From Hybos culiciformis (Eukaryota; Arthropoda; Insecta; Diptera; Hybotidae), in NCBI GenBank assembly GCA_964007475.1, contig OZ023273.1, positions 84,145,712 through 84,209,711 on the forward strand: a DNA stretch of 64,000 nucleotides, in the 5' to 3' direction. The notes below the pieces were generated by a model, which saw only the letters and a list, made by a program, of their open reading frames with translations, was not told where the DNA came from and did not search any database. A program made the position numbers and the translations under genes. Shown here one piece after another: positions 35,165 to 49,245 of this stretch; position 1 is the first letter of the stretch; every line of letters starts with the position of its first letter.

Positions 35165-36153
35165 TATAAAGTACCGAATAGCGGCTTCACGGGGAAATAT
35201 TATACTGACAAAATTATACAAGAGGTTTATTTACAATGAAATTAGAATGAAAATTTACATTTTATTTGAACTATAAATTAGTTAATAATAAAAAAATAAT
35301 ATTTTATACGTCGTATACGCGCGTGAATTACGTCGACCATATCTCTAGCATTAATCAAAATTTATTGTTAGCTTATTTTTTTTGCAATTCTGGCAACCTT
35401 TAATTCTGGTTTTGAATTTGAAAGTGACAGCATAATAAAAAGAAGTAAACAATTACAATTTTCTGTATTATTAGAATTGGAGACAAAAATAAATTATCAT
35501 GATTTTTTTTTAATTTTCCCAATTTTATTCAATGTTTAATGTAAGTACTTAAAATTAAAATTTAGTGTACTTAAAATTAAAATCTGTAAAGTCCAAGAAA
35601 AATAAGAAAACCTCACTTCCGCCCTCTCCCTCAATGATGATGAAAATCAAAAAAAATTAAAATAAAATATTTTTTTTTTGATTATGAATCACATTCCACA
35701 TACAAAATTTCGTTACGTGGATGGTACGTGACATCACGTGACGATTTCTGTTAAATCGCACCTCTGTTTTCGTTAGTCATAAGCCTCGTTAAGGAACTAC
35801 GTTCCAAAAAACTTTATAATACATTTTTATGTTCTCCTTTAATCACCGAGTAATATACAAACTGTTGGTGTTGTTATTCCTTTTGACAACACAAATGGAA
35901 ATTTCTTCAAGTTAAAAATGTGTACAGTACCATAATAGAACCAATAAACTATAATATAGTTAAACATTAATAAAAAAGAGTATAATTTAGTTCAAAGGAT
36001 ATTTCAAGAAAAACGTGTAAATAATTTCTTCGGCCAGTAAAACAAAAAAATAAAAATAAAATAATATTAAATATTTTATAAAGTGCATGTTTAATTTTTA
36101 TTTAACTTCGTATTACTGTTATTTAATTATAATGTTCTAGTTATGATGTTATA
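35165..36153. other. A+T-rich spacer, no gene seen
   Basis: Nothing beyond a lone CACGTG palindrome at about 35736 and one extra minisatellite unit near 35611. Confidence 0.5.
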
Positions 36154-36161
36154 GTGTATGG

Positions 36162-36700
36162 CAATGGTTCCCAACCTTTTGAAATATTTGTACCCCTTGA
36201 TAATGATTTGAATCTTTACGTACCCCTATAAAAGAGTGCATACAGGTTATAACAAACGGAATAAAAAATTTTAACGCACGTTGTGATTAGATACGCCTCG
36301 CTTTGTTAGCACCAACATTGATGCAGCATCATTGTTTCAAAATCACTGCGAGTTTTCATGTTATTTCTCAAGTCAATGGGTTCATCTTTTGCGTTATCAT
36401 TATCAGTGTCAACAATCTTTTCGACACAATCTATCAACAGTCTATCGACATTAAAAGTTGGAGGAATGATACCATCAACATTTTTTTTGAAAATTTCGTT
36501 ATGAGTTTTAATATTATTTAAAATACACACAATTATACACAATTCACAAAATTTTGGAAAGAAAATTAGATTTTGAAATTATGTGTAAGCCGTAAAAAGG
36601 ATACACATATATTTTTTTCAATACGAACAATTCCACGTACCTCTCAGAATTGGTTAACGTACCCCCAAGGGGTCCATGGACCCCAGGTTGGGAATCTCTG
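36162..36700. mobile_element. 539-bp hAT element with perfect 8-bp duplication
   Basis: The left end CAATGGTTCCCAACC and the inverted right end CAGAGATTCCCAACC match the common hAT terminus class. GTGTATGG is duplicated at 36154-36161 and 36701-36708. Subterminal ACCCC motifs (TACCCCTTGA, GTACCCCTA, GTACCCCCAAGG) repeat in the interior. A minus-strand open frame of 78 codons (36306-36542) may be a transposase remnant but has no diagnostic block. Non-autonomous. Confidence 0.88.
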
Positions 36701-36708
36701 GTGTATGG

Positions 36709-39700
36709 TATGCCATATTAAGTTTAATATGATTATGACGATCTTAATTCTTTTAAATAAATTCTTAAAGGTTATGACGTAAATACAAACTTTTTTTTTA
36801 TTATTAAATTTTTTTTCTTATGTATTTATGTTATGTATATTATATAATGTATGTAAGTGTAAAATATTCTTATATAATAATATATGAAAAAAAAACAACA
36901 AATTTATTTCTTAATTTAAAAAAAATATGAAAATAAAACCATAAGAAAAAAAATTAAATTTTGTAAGAATTCTTCTTTCTTGTCATAAAAGTTGTAATGT
37001 TAATCATATTCTAAAAACCACAAAAAAACGTGGCAAATAATAAACAATAACCCGGAAAAATTTTTACATAATTGAAAAACTGCATTTTTAATGAATTTTT
37101 TTTTTTTTGCATATTATTTATAATAATTCATCCAAACATAATATATTGTAAAAGGAAAAAGGAGATGGGCGCAGATTTTGTGAAAATATTTCTCTTTTAT
37201 AATTGCGCATATTATCTAGGTAAAGTCAACGTAAAAAAGAAATTCTGTTAAATTTTATAAAATTAAATAAATTATAAATAAATTTTTGTATTTATGTAGA
37301 AATTACAAAAATAATTAATTCATATAATATTTGTATACACCTTTACACTTAGCTATGCGTGCATTGTTTGGTTATGCAATATTTGAAAACTAAATAATTA
37401 ACTACATTATACCTTTAATAAGTTCTTCAATAAAATAACAAAAAAGAATGCACACAAAACTTTTAAAGCGTTATTTATGTATCCTTTACAGTTTACACAC
37501 TTCTACTTAATTGAGTGTTAAGTATTAAACAAGTTAAGTAAAAATAGAAGTGGAAAGAAAAAGAATTATTTTTAAATAAATAATTAATTCTAAATTAATA
37601 ACTAAATTAAAAAAGAAAACAAAACCTCTTTGAAATTTTCATTTTGTAAAATTTTTATATTTTTTTTTTTTTATATTTTCGACACGACAAAATGTATGAC
37701 GCAATTAAGATCCGAAAAAATACGTCTTATTGAATAAGACTCAATTAAGTACAAGTACGTAAAGGACATTAATTTGGTTTATTATTTAATTATCTATATG
37801 TTAAAATTTCATACCCATGTCAATACATGTGCCGATTATTATCTACGCATGTAGGTAGGTAAAGGTACATCATACTTAATACTTAATTAAAAAAGTAGTG
37901 TAGTTTGTTTTAATTGTAAAAATAAATTAATGGTATATATTTTAAAAATCGAGAAGTTCAGTGATATTTTTTAACATATTGACTTGTAATAAAAATTTAT
38001 TAAAAGTTTTCGATCAAATGATATGGATTAAATCTAATAAGGTACACATTGCCTACACATGCACACATGTTTCAAATTCTTATGCATAAACTGGGTACCC
38101 GAAATAATCTATACGACATTTATCCATATTAACTAGTATACATACAGTACATTTCTGTCCTATATGGATTACTGCAATTTGAATTTGAAACAACAATAGG
38201 ACTCATTGCGTTTTAAATATATATATTACTACGATTTGAGACAGAAAATGCCCAGATCGACTTTTATAAAACAAAATTTTCAAATTGAGGCCATTTTTAA
38301 AATTAATTGTCAACAATGAACTCAAAGAAAAACAGCAATTTATTTAAATTAAAATTAACTAATAGTAATTAATTAGTATATGAATTTTTAAAATCCCAAG
38401 AAAACTTTACCTTCACTCTCATATATGTATATGCTAATATGAGATGAGGGGGTTCCGTACGAAGCATGCAATGGAAAATGAATATAAACCACCAAATGAC
38501 GCTTAAATCAAGCATCAGAAAAGGGAGAAAAAAAGTCTCGTTTCTGCCAATAGCAAATACAAAATTACTAGTGATAAATCACGTAACAGACATTGCACCT
38601 ATTTGCATTTGAGATTTATTATCCTTTATGAAGGCATATTTGACTCACAAGCTTGCTTACTCAAAGGAATTAAAAAAAAAAATTAACAGTATTTATTAGT
38701 TATACAGTTAATTTTAATTTTAAAATAAAATATTCAATCACACAAAATAATATGTAAATGGATTAGTGTCTTTATTAACTAAATTCTGAATACATAATAT
38801 TGTTCTATCTATATGACTTCTGTTTTTATAATAAATTTTTATTTAAAAAACAAAAGAAAAAAATAATGAAATTTAGGTCTAAAAAAAATTTTAAAATCTC
38901 ATTAACATAAAAATTATTTATTTTAATTGTTATTTTATCTAACACGCATAACTCTATATTGTTTTTTTTGAGATAAAATCATACACAACTCAAATACAAA
39001 ACAAAAAATTCATTCACGCTATTTTGTTTTAAGACTTCCAATATATATATATGCAATGTACGAGTATGTACTTATAAACATGCATACATATATTTTTAAT
39101 ACGCTCATTCAAGTAGGTACTCAAAAAATAAATAAATAAACTTTTAAAAAATGATCAAAATTAACTTAAAAACAATTAGATTAGATATTAAGTACATAAT
39201 ACTTTACTAACTATAGTGTGTACTTATTTTAATGCTATGCCTTATTTTTTAAGTGCTTTTCTTGTGAACAAAGATTTAAGTATGTATGTAGTGTAGATAC
39301 CATTAAGTTTAATGATTTTAACATTGTTGCAATATTATAATATAATAATATACATACATTTTATATTATATTTATATAAGCACGTTTTCATATTTAATTT
39401 TTTCTGTTTTAGAAAGTTCCTTTTAATTTTTTTTTGTCTCAAAAAAAAAAAAACTTTTTAAGTTAATTTTTGGAAAAAAATATGGAACAGTACCTCATAA
39501 AATGAAGTATGGGGCCCGTTTTAAACATTTCGATTTAATATTAATATATATTTTTTAATCTCGTACAATACCATTATATAACAATATCATTATGTCATAT
39601 ACCAAAAAAAAATATAACAATTTTTATCGAAAGTCAGACTCTAGTCCGTATTCTTGGAAACGATTCGAGTTTAACCATTTTTTTAAGTTCTTCTGATCGA

Positions 39701-39760
39701 CATCTATCTATCCAACATATTTATCGGAATCCATTAAAATCGGAATCCATTAAAATATAA
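36709..39760. other. A+T-rich spacer, no gene seen
   Basis: About 3 kb without a supported feature. Confidence 0.5.
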
Positions 39761-39764
39761 ATTT

Positions 39765-39965
39765 TATATTAAAACTATTTAGATCCTTGACTGGTTGAGA
39801 GCTTCTAACTCTCAAACCCAAATTTGTAGAACCTGATCATTAAGTCCGCGTGAAAGTGAACGAGATTACAGATATTTTGGTTTTCAAATAATTAAATTCG
39901 ATTAGATAGTTCATGAGTTTTATGCATTTTTTATTTATGCATTTTAGTGGCGGACGAATCGACGA
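39765..39965 (+). repeat. Dispersed repeat A, copy 1
   Basis: Contains TAAAACTATTTAGATCCTTG, CTGGTTGAGAG, TAGAACCT and TAGTGGCGGACGAA in the same order as at 42535-42670. Family unknown and ends undefined. Confidence 0.55.
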
Positions 39966-40210
39966 TTTTTTTTGCATTTTTATTTATTTATTTATTTCAA
40001 ATGCTTAATACAAGCGAATACAACTTAATGATATTAAAATTAAATATATATACAATTAATTTAATAAGGGATGGATACTGATGGATACATGGATACTGAG
40101 CTAAAATTTACTTTCTTTGCTTTGAAGAATTTTTCTTCTTGTTTTTTGATTTTCAAAAAACTTTTTTAACATTTTCTTTTGTGTCATCGACAAAATTTAA
40201 AGTGCTAGAT

Positions 40211-40891
40211 CATGGGTGTCTAAACTATGTCCGTTTGAGGGCCACATTTTTTTTCAACAAATTGAAATAAAAATTAACTCTATGTAGTTTCAATTCAAAT
40301 TAATGAGATAGATGAATTTGTTTTTGTTGAACAAGCAAATCGATACTGGGTTAAATAGATGAGTTTCCAATTCTTAATTTATTTTCAAGATGTTTGTCAG
40401 TGATCTTTGTCCTATTTTTGTTTTTTGTATGCTTCATTCTTGCAAATAATTGTTCACAAATATAGGTACTGCCAAAAGCTGAAGACATTAATAAAGCATG
40501 ATTGTGAAAATCAAGTTATTTATCGCGAGGTAGGTTCTCTTTATAAAACTCCAGTAAGGAAATTCCCAAAATTTTCCTTCAGTTGAATGTCACTTTGCTG
40601 TTCAAAGCGTATCATTTGAAGATTTGAAGCTATTTTATTTATTTCTAGAAAAAATGGGATAGAAAATATGTTGAAATACTTTTAATTTTTTTTTAAATCT
40701 TGAAATCTGTTTTCAAACTCTTGTATTAAATCAAAAATGAATGCAACATACTTTGCATATTTTGTGCTACTCACAGGTTTATGTGCAGCCAAAGTACTAA
40801 AATGTGTAAAAATGCATAAAATCAAATATTTTCATAATTTGCGTCTAGGCCGCATTCTAAAAGCTTTTGTGCCGCACTTTAGACAAACATG
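40211..40891 (-). mobile_element. 681-bp hAT element with transposase relic on the minus strand
   Basis: The left end is CATGGGTGTCTAAA and the inverted right end is CATGTTTGTCTAAA. The flanking octamers TGCTAGAT (40203-40210) and ATCTAGAT (40892-40899) share six of eight bases. On the minus strand it keeps KYVAFIFDLIQEFENRFQDL (about 40710-40770) and, in a shifted frame, SAFGSTYICEQLFARMK (about 40435-40490). These are C-terminal hAT transposase blocks of the EPM2AIP1/GTF2IRD2-like branch. Several stops and frameshifts make it dead. Confidence 0.8.
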
Positions 40892-40899
40892 ATCTAGAT

Positions 40900-42530
40900 T
40901 CAATAGTCGTTCCAAATGGCATTACTGGTAAATTTCTGTATTAGTGTATTACAATTTTTGAATGTATTACAATTTTTAATATTATAACATAATAAATGAA
41001 AAAAATCTATTAAATTTTATAATAATTTGTTAATAATACGATTATAACAATGTTGTTAACAAATTATTAAATATATAAAACATGTATTATCGCCTTAAAG
41101 TTTTATTCTGCTGCAGAGTATTGAACATCACTAATTTTTATCTAATATTCCATTATTATAAGAACTATAGTTTGTACTAATTTTTTGTTCTATCAATAAA
41201 ATTCATTGATTGAGAGCAGATCGCATAAACTTAAAATAATATTTGAATTTTTTTTTTGCATGTTACATAAAAACGCTCAAAATATAACAATTCCGAAAAC
41301 ATGTAAAAAAAAACTTCTTTAATACACAGAAGCTCATTTAATATGTTTTATTTGTAGGTAGTAATTAAACCTGAAACCAATTATTTTAAATTCACACCAG
41401 GAAACTTATGGAATCTATTATGTTCATTATTTTAGAATTATTTTTTATTTGAAATTACTTATTGAAATATTATTGAATTGTTTCGTCATGGTATCAAAGC
41501 TTAGGACTATCATCAGAATGATTCACTTGATACGTCCTATTGACAATTATATCTTGGGTGAATTAATTACAGAGTTTTTTTTTTTTTTTTAATTAAACTA
41601 AATGGAATGTATATTTTTGATACTGTGACATTAATTTTTGTATTGAAATTATTCATTCCTTTACTGTTTTTAAATAGTTGGATTTATATTTGAAGGATTT
41701 TCCGAATATTTTTTAAATTGAGTAATAATTTTTCTGAGATAAAGTTTTTTTTTTTTAATTAATTTTAACGTTTGTCTTTTTTTTGGTGCCCTCCTATAAT
41801 TTTTTCTGTTTTTTTTTTTGTTTAACCTGGTCACCCCATTTAAAATAGATTAATTTTAGTTTATATTTTGATACCAAAAAGAAGAAAGAGGGATTTTTCT
41901 TTTTTTTCATACATATCTATTTTCAATATAAAGTACGTAATAATTATTTTTATATAATAAAAAATAAGCACGAAACCGTTCTTATTACCTTTCAAGATTT
42001 TCATTAAATCTTATGCAACTATAGTTCAAATTATTTATGCTCGGTAACAAAATTGCATTTTTATAACATAAATTTATCGTGTGGAAATAAATATAAATAC
42101 GCATTTAACTTTATGAATTTATTTTATACATCAAAAATTGTTATTAACAAAATGTGTGCTTTATGTTGTAAAAATATTTATTATAATAATTCTCATAAAT
42201 TGTGAAAAAAAAATTATTTCTTCTTAAACATTTTTAATATTATAAAATATCTACATACATAGGTGTGTATAAAATTATAAAATTGTTTATAAAAATTCAA
42301 TGTCAATAATTTAATTACTTAATTATTTTAAAATTTTCCGTGAATTCACTGTATATACTTACTTACATAAATACAACGGACCTAAGAGGTGGCGTTTGCA
42401 GGCAACAGCCTATATATAATACTGTTAAATCATAATTTGGATTAAATAATATAACTTTATCATTTAGTAATATCCCCCTAAACGGAAAATATAAAAATTT
42501 TCTTCTGAATTAGACCCTTTGTGTAATCGA
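40900..42530. other. A+T-rich spacer, no gene seen
   Basis: No supported feature. Confidence 0.5.
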
Positions 42531-42534
42531 AATC

Positions 42535-42670
42535 TAACTAATAAAACTATTAAGACCCTTGGCTGGTTGAGAGAGTTCTACTCCCAAAATCGAGATTGTA
42601 GAACCTCATCCTTTATTCAAAGAATTAAAATAGCTTATTAGTGGCGGACGGACGGAACAACGGACTTTTA
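42535..42670 (+). repeat. Dispersed repeat A, copy 2
   Basis: Shares the ordered motifs of 39765-39965 (TAAAACTAT, CTGGTTGAGAG, TAGAACCT, TAGTGGCGGACGGA), same orientation, with the middle part shortened. Confidence 0.55.
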
Positions 42671-43100
42671 ATGAAAAAATTATGGAAAACGAATTAAAAA
42701 AAAACTAAATCCAATATTATCTATATATTTACGTATCAATTTTATCTAAAAGATCAGAAAAGTTATCATATTTCGTTTATTTCTTAAAAAAAAAAAAACA
42801 ATTCACACTTTTCGTAAATTTTAAATAAAAATAATGATTCCAGACTTCTATACACAAATATAAATGTTTATAAACACAATATATGCATATTTAATGCATT
42901 TCTGTCAAAAATAAACAATAATATACTTAATAAAATTTAATGAAAAAAAATTCATATTTTTAATATTATTTGTTTAACGATTTGGAGGAAATCAAAATGT
43001 AGGGTGGAAAATTAGCAACTTTAAATTCATACTTCCGAATATCCTGTGCCCACAATATTTTCCTTTTTCTTGATTAAACATAAATTTTTGGAGGCTGTAC

Positions 43101-43650
43101 TTCGAATAGGGGGCGTGAGCTTTCGGGATGACGTCATCACCAAGGGGTAATATCGGCCATGGGGACTCAGGATATTTATGTCATTGTATCCGCAAATGCC
43201 GGTACATCCTAGAGCTATAATAAAATTACCTATGTTTTAAAAAAAAATTTCGAAAAATCTTTAAAAACTCCGGAGTAAATTGCATTTATAACTTTTTCAC
43301 GCTTTTAACCTTTTCACCTTATATTTTTGAAACGGTAAATGGAATCAACCCAATTCTTGGATTTTTCTAGAGGGGACAGTTATACGAAACTTTTAAAAAA
43401 AAGTTGTTTGAACAACATCTTTTTGGAAACCTACAAAATTATAGTTCTAGGATGTACCGTTAACGAGAAAATTTGCAAAAAACAGTTTTTCCAAAAAAAT
43501 TCAGTTGGTTTTTCGGCCACTAGATGGCATTTGCGGGTACAATGACATATATTTATCCTGAGTTTATATATAGACCCTGAGTCCTCATTGCCGATAGTAC
43601 CCCTTGGTGATGACGTCATCCTGAAAGCTCACACCCCCTGTTCGGAAGGA
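43101..43650. mobile_element. Palindromic MITE with about 130-bp arms carrying CRE-like sites
   Basis: The left arm contains GGGGGCGTGAGCTTTCGGGA, GATGACGTCATCACCAAGG and CATTGTATCCGCAAATGCC. The right arm (about 43520-43640) has the same blocks inverted and slightly diverged. Both arms include the perfect palindrome TGACGTCA. Inner CTAGGATGTACC/GGTACATCCTAG blocks are also inverted. The ends are not sharp and no target duplication is clear. Confidence 0.75.
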
Positions 43651-43654
43651 TCCC

Positions 43655-46130
43655 CTTTTTGGAAAGCTGAATCGCATATTGGCTTTAAAATTTAATTTGT
43701 TTTTAATTTTTTTGTTTTTCGCTTTAAGTTGGACTATGAACAAACAACTACAACTACACAGCCTACAAGTAGATGACTAATTTACTTATGGGTAAATTCG
43801 TCTCTGAGGCCTCTGAATTTATCTCAACTTTAATATTTTTAATAACATTAGGAAACAAGATTTTGAACTTAAGATTCTTAAAATAAATTCTCTAACAAGT
43901 AGGTAAATTTTTTTTTTTTCTCATGTAAAATTTTTTTTAAATTTTAATATTGACGCGTTGACTCTTTAATTACATCACGGATGCTTGGATATATTACGAA
44001 CAATTTGAAAAGAAAACCATATTTATGTTAATAAAATAGTAAATAAAAATGTCATATGGAAATTATTGCAACCATGTGGATTGCAAAATTGAATTTTAAA
44101 ACAATTAAGTATAAATATTTTAAAGTTATTTTATTACGAAACACTACTATATAGAAAAAAAATAATCATTCTCTTGGTAATAAAATTGTTCGCAAATCTT
44201 TAATATTAAGTTTATAAATAACATTTATTATATATTATAACTATATAAGTAGGAATATATATTAAATGAGTAACATTCAAGAATTCACAAAGTTTTTGCA
44301 ACTTACATTATATTATATTTAGCTAATATAGCTAACAATGTGAATGCACATTTTTAGCTGAAAGCATATTCTCTTTTTAATTAATTAAACGTAAAATTAT
44401 TCTTTCGTAACATTTCAAATAATTAAAAATTCACGCAATACAAATTACTAACAAAAATACATAAAACATTCATTCATAAACAATCTCATCACACGTTCAC
44501 CCTTTCTTTTTTTTTTCAATTTAACTACCTACATAAATGATAGACATTCAAAGTAATATTGAACTATCTTTTAGTTAATATTATAATAAGAGGCCGATGT
44601 TAATGTTATTGAATTTATCATAAAATGGTATATTATGATGGTCTATTTATGCATTATATTTGAAGCTAATTAATTCTATATTGATAATATATAAATAATA
44701 TAATACATTGTATACGTAACTTTTTTTTTTTAATGCTTAAGTTTTGATTACCTACTTCTTTTAAGAATTTTGTTAGCAATTTTCAACAGATAAGTTTAAA
44801 GATTAAAAATGATTGGAATAAGAAATAATAAATGCCGACACATTGAACATTGAATATACATTTTAATTATTCTTATATTAATTCTATAATTTTAAAAGAA
44901 AATAATGGTATGATATTTATAATAATTAAAATTAAAAGTGTCTGCTGATGAATTATCAATGCTCGACCAATATTTTCCCTTTAATAAATTTCATTATTAT
45001 TCATTTAACTAAGTCAAAAATAAACGTAAATTAAATAAAATTATAATTCAGACATTATGTAAAAATATTTCAGAAATTAAAATTTCGCGCTTTTGCAATT
45101 TATAAAAAACCACAATCAATTAAGAAAAACAAAAATAACTAAACCAAAACATTATGCTTAGACATTTCTGATTCTGAGTAATATGTTTAAAGGTATTGTA
45201 TATATATAATTATTCGGTTTACTTCAAAAACAACAAAAAAAAAATCTGATTCCACCTGATTTTTCTTTCTCTTTTTGCTTGTGTTTTTTCTTTAATGGAT
45301 TTAAAAAGCAGATGTATCATACTTAAATGGTAAATCAACCATAATCTTTGAGTTAAAAAAAAAAAATAAAATTGTTGAAATTAAAAGAAAAATTCTTTGT
45401 TTAAAAAGCAGTCAAACAAAAGGTCAAAAATCCGTCGTTCAAATTTAAACCTTAAATATTTTATTCTTTTTAAAATTCCCGAATTTAATTTCTATTTTAG
45501 GTTGTTTCAAAGCTTTTTTTTTTAATGGAAAACAAATACAATGACGGTACAAATAATACACGTATGATGTTGAACTTAATGAATCATAAATAATAAAATT
45601 TTATAAGCCTGTTTTCCGATTGAGAAAAAAATTATAAAAAATGTCATTTAAAATTTAAAAAAAATAATTCCTAATAGCATCATCTCTTAATTTATTATAA
45701 GTTTTTTTTTAAGGAAGGGTTTAAGATAAACTTATCAATTTTTTTTTGACACTTGGTTTCATGTGTTTCAGATCACAGAAATTCATAAATTAATCGAAAA
45801 ATATTATAGAATTAATTTCTTTATTATCTAGCTTAATTTAATATTACATATAAAATTGAAGCTTATATGATTTTGATTTAAATTCAATGTTAGGAATTTT
45901 AATATTTTTAATGTAAGGAATTTAATATTAATTGGTTTTTCATTCATTTCCACATTGAGTTGCCATATTAAAATCATCGATTCAGTTAACAGTATAAAAT
46001 TTTCATCGATTGGATACTCATACATTCGGGATGGGAATGGGAACTTAAACTTATAATATGTAAATCACCCATAAAATACATTTCATTCAAATTATTGTTA
46101 TAAGTTAAATATTATTTTATATTCATCTCA
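43655..46130. other. A+T-rich spacer, no gene seen
   Basis: About 2.5 kb without a supported feature. Confidence 0.5.
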
Positions 46131-46136
46131 AATCTA

Positions 46137-46387
46137 CCGTACCAAGGCAAAAGTGTCTAAAGGCTCCTAGGTAGTTTTGCCTTTTTATGGATTTTTGGAG
46201 TTTACGTATCCATACACACATTTTGCCATTGTTACATTTTTTTTTGTTACGGTCTTCTAAGCGTGTATGCTTATGGCAAAATTGTCTATAATGTCTTTTT
46301 ATTAATTAAAACCAAAGATTTATTAATTAAAACTAAAGATTACTCAAAACTATCATTTTGCAATTAGACACTTTTGCCTTGGTACGG
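46137..46387. mobile_element. 251-bp MITE, 25-bp TIRs, TA flanks
   Basis: CCGTACCAAGGCAAAAGTGT at the left is exactly inverted at the right end. TA occurs at 46135-46136 and 46388-46389, consistent with a Tc1/mariner-type duplication. A 21-bp unit TATTAATTAAAACCAAAGAT is tandemly duplicated at about 46299-46340. No coding capacity. Confidence 0.8.
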
Positions 46388-46390
46388 TAG

Positions 46391-48391
46391 AAATGATAAG
46401 GTGTCAAGTTGAATAATCTGATGAGTCCTAAAGCTCAACACCCGGACAATTAGTTGAATTCAATTAATTTCAAACCCAGGACAATTTTTTATAACAATTA
46501 AATTGAAATTAAAATTATAACTTAATTTATAATAAAAATTAATATTTTGTTCAATAATATTAAAAATCATGTATCAAAATTGGATTTTTGATATAAATTA
46601 AGTGTAGTGACAAAATAAAAGGCTAACATTATGTTTTTTGTAAAACTTATTTTCTTATCAAATATCTTAAATTTATGACAACGTAATTTTTATTGTGATT
46701 TTCTTTTTACTTACATATAATATGTATGTATTATTTTTCTTTGAGAATAAAGACTTTCTTAATGCTAATAATTGCATTTTTTATTTTCAAAGTTATTTTT
46801 CTTTTGAAAATCAACATTTAACAAAAAACATTTTCAATTGTCTGATTGTTCAAATATAATATAATATAAATATAGTCTCTTGTAAATAAAATAATAATAA
46901 TAATAAAGAAAATTTCATTTATTTTATATGTAATAATAAGATTTGATGTCTTAATATTATAATTTGTCCACAGTAAGGATGGCAAGAGATGAATGAAATA
47001 AGAAAGAAAAAGCCTTTATAATATAAACATATATAATTATGTTTATAATATACATACCTTTTTGCAGAAATTCCAGACAAATTCAAATTGAATGACCTGA
47101 ACATAATGTTTGGTAATATTTTGATCATTACAATGAATATTCAAGTTTTTTTGTGTATTTTTTTTTTTTGGTAAATAAGATACTTTTTTTTTATGTTATG
47201 ATGGTTGGACAACATTATTTATTGGTCAAATTTTTTATATTTTTTTTTATCTCTTTGTCTTACATTAAATTGGTTTTTTTTTTCTACATGTACATATTTC
47301 TCTCTGTATCTGAGTCATTTAGCAAATTATTTTTTTTTTAAATGTATGTGTAAATTATTTCCATAGTTATAATTTCAATAAAGTTTGAAAACAAAAATTA
47401 TAATAATTTTCATCTTTTTATTATCAAAAAGTTACAAACAAAATATTTTATCACAAACATGTGATATTCGAAAAAAAATTTACATTTGAACAATCAGTAT
47501 ATAGGACGTAATATTCATATGAATTGAAATGGTCGCAAACAAACAAATTATTTTAATCTTATGTCTAATAACACGATAATTTAGATTTTCTTAAATATCA
47601 CACATTTCTGGTAATAATTTTTTTAAATTAGAATTAAATTAGTACAAATTTTTTTTTATAGATATGCACTGAAAAAAAAAAATCGCTTTAAAAACCAGCT
47701 ATAAAACTGCAACATTTTCTGGTAGTAGGTATGTGCTGAAAATTTTGCATTTCTTGTAACCCGTCCGAAAATATGTAGCTACTCGAAAATAATTGCTTTT
47801 TGAAAATTATAATTTTTTTCTTTTTTTTCTAGCGAAAAATAAATAAAAAATAATTTTTTATACAACATGAGTTTCTGATATTTTATTATTTCTATCATTT
47901 AATTTTTATATTCATGCCGATAATTTAATTTTTATAATAGATATTTTCAAAATTTCCCATTGAGTGTCGAACGGTCGCAAAGAAAACTGTCTTTTTAAAA
48001 GATTATAAAATTAAGACTCAAAAAAGGTAAATTTTTAAGATTTTCTGTTTTAACAAATTTTCTATGTCTCCAAACAAGCCACTGACATAGTGACCCACAT
48101 ATACTATATCAAAAAAAATAATTATTGTTCTTTTTAATAAAAATTAAAAAAAATAAAATTATATATTAAATTAAAGATATTTTTTCTTAATAATTTTTTT
48201 AATCTTGTAGCTACAAAGCTTTGAGCGTTAGTTTATTAAAAAATTGCATTAGACAGACATATTTTATAAAAACTGATATTATTCTTTAATTAGAGTTCTT
48301 TGCCCTTGTTGAATAGTTTGCACGCAATTCATAAAATACATTTAAAAACACTAAAAAATTAAATTTTGTACTAATTTTGACATTATATTGT
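46391..48391. other. A+T-rich spacer, no gene seen
   Basis: About 2 kb with an AAT run near 46890-46905. No supported feature. Confidence 0.5.
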
Positions 48392-48399
48392 GTAGTTAT

Positions 48400-49076
48400 C
48401 AGTGGTGGGATTCAGCCGGTTCGCACCGGTTCGCGCGAACCGTTTTCTAAAATATTTAGGATTCGCGCGAACTGTTTACTAAAATTTGAAGGTTCGCGAA
48501 AATCTCCTGAAAAAGTTTTGACTATTTTTTGGCAATTTCTCAACTACTCAAAGAATATACAATTTAAATTTACATTAAATTTGTATTAAAAATAAAATAC
48601 ATGATGTTTGTCTTTCGGTTTGTGTGTTATCTAAAAATTTAAAAACTACTTTCACACGATGAGTATATCGACAGATGATGCGTACAATTTACAATAAAAC
48701 GATTTTTTTATTAATTTATGAAAGAAATACTGGAAAATTTGACAAGCGTTTTACTTTTTTATCTGAAAAATCTCCTTTTTCTTTAACTATGTTATGTGAA
48801 TACTGTGAGTAAAGAACTGAATAAGAGTAAAAATATGCTTTTACAAAGTAATAAACGTGTAACAAGCAAGCCTATTTGAAATCACAACATTTGGAAACAT
48901 CAATGTAAAAATTTATGAGATTTTATGAGTTTTTATATATGTTCTGGAAAGGTTTTTAGAATCTAATTAAAAAAATTAAAACAACTTTTTAGGAGATTCG
49001 AAACCACAAAAAAAATTTTATTAATTTTTTTTACGGAATGCGAACCGGTTGTTAAATGTTTTGAATCCCACCACTG
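48400..49076. mobile_element. 677-bp hAT element with perfect 8-bp duplication
   Basis: The left end CAGTGGTGGGATTCA and right end TGAATCCCACCACTG are exact inverses, followed inward by CCGGTTCGC and GCGAACCGG blocks. GTAGTTAT is duplicated at 48392-48399 and 49077-49084. The left side has repeated TTCGCGCGAAC-type palindromes (near 48431 and 48463). The interior has no recognisable transposase block. Confidence 0.92.
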
Positions 49077-49245
49077 GTAGTTATAGTAGTAACTTTAAAC
49101 TTAATGAAATTTAAATAAAAACGTAAAAAAGGCAGGGTAAAGAATAAAGGTAAAGAACCAAGAATTATGAAAAAAAAAAAACATGATAGATAATGTCTTG
49201 TGTTCGAAACAATTAAGTTTAAATTCCAAACTTTGTTCTATTATC

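Noticed and set aside
35007..35276. 89-codon frame rich in H/F/R/P
   Set aside because: It is the translation of the 12-bp minisatellite.
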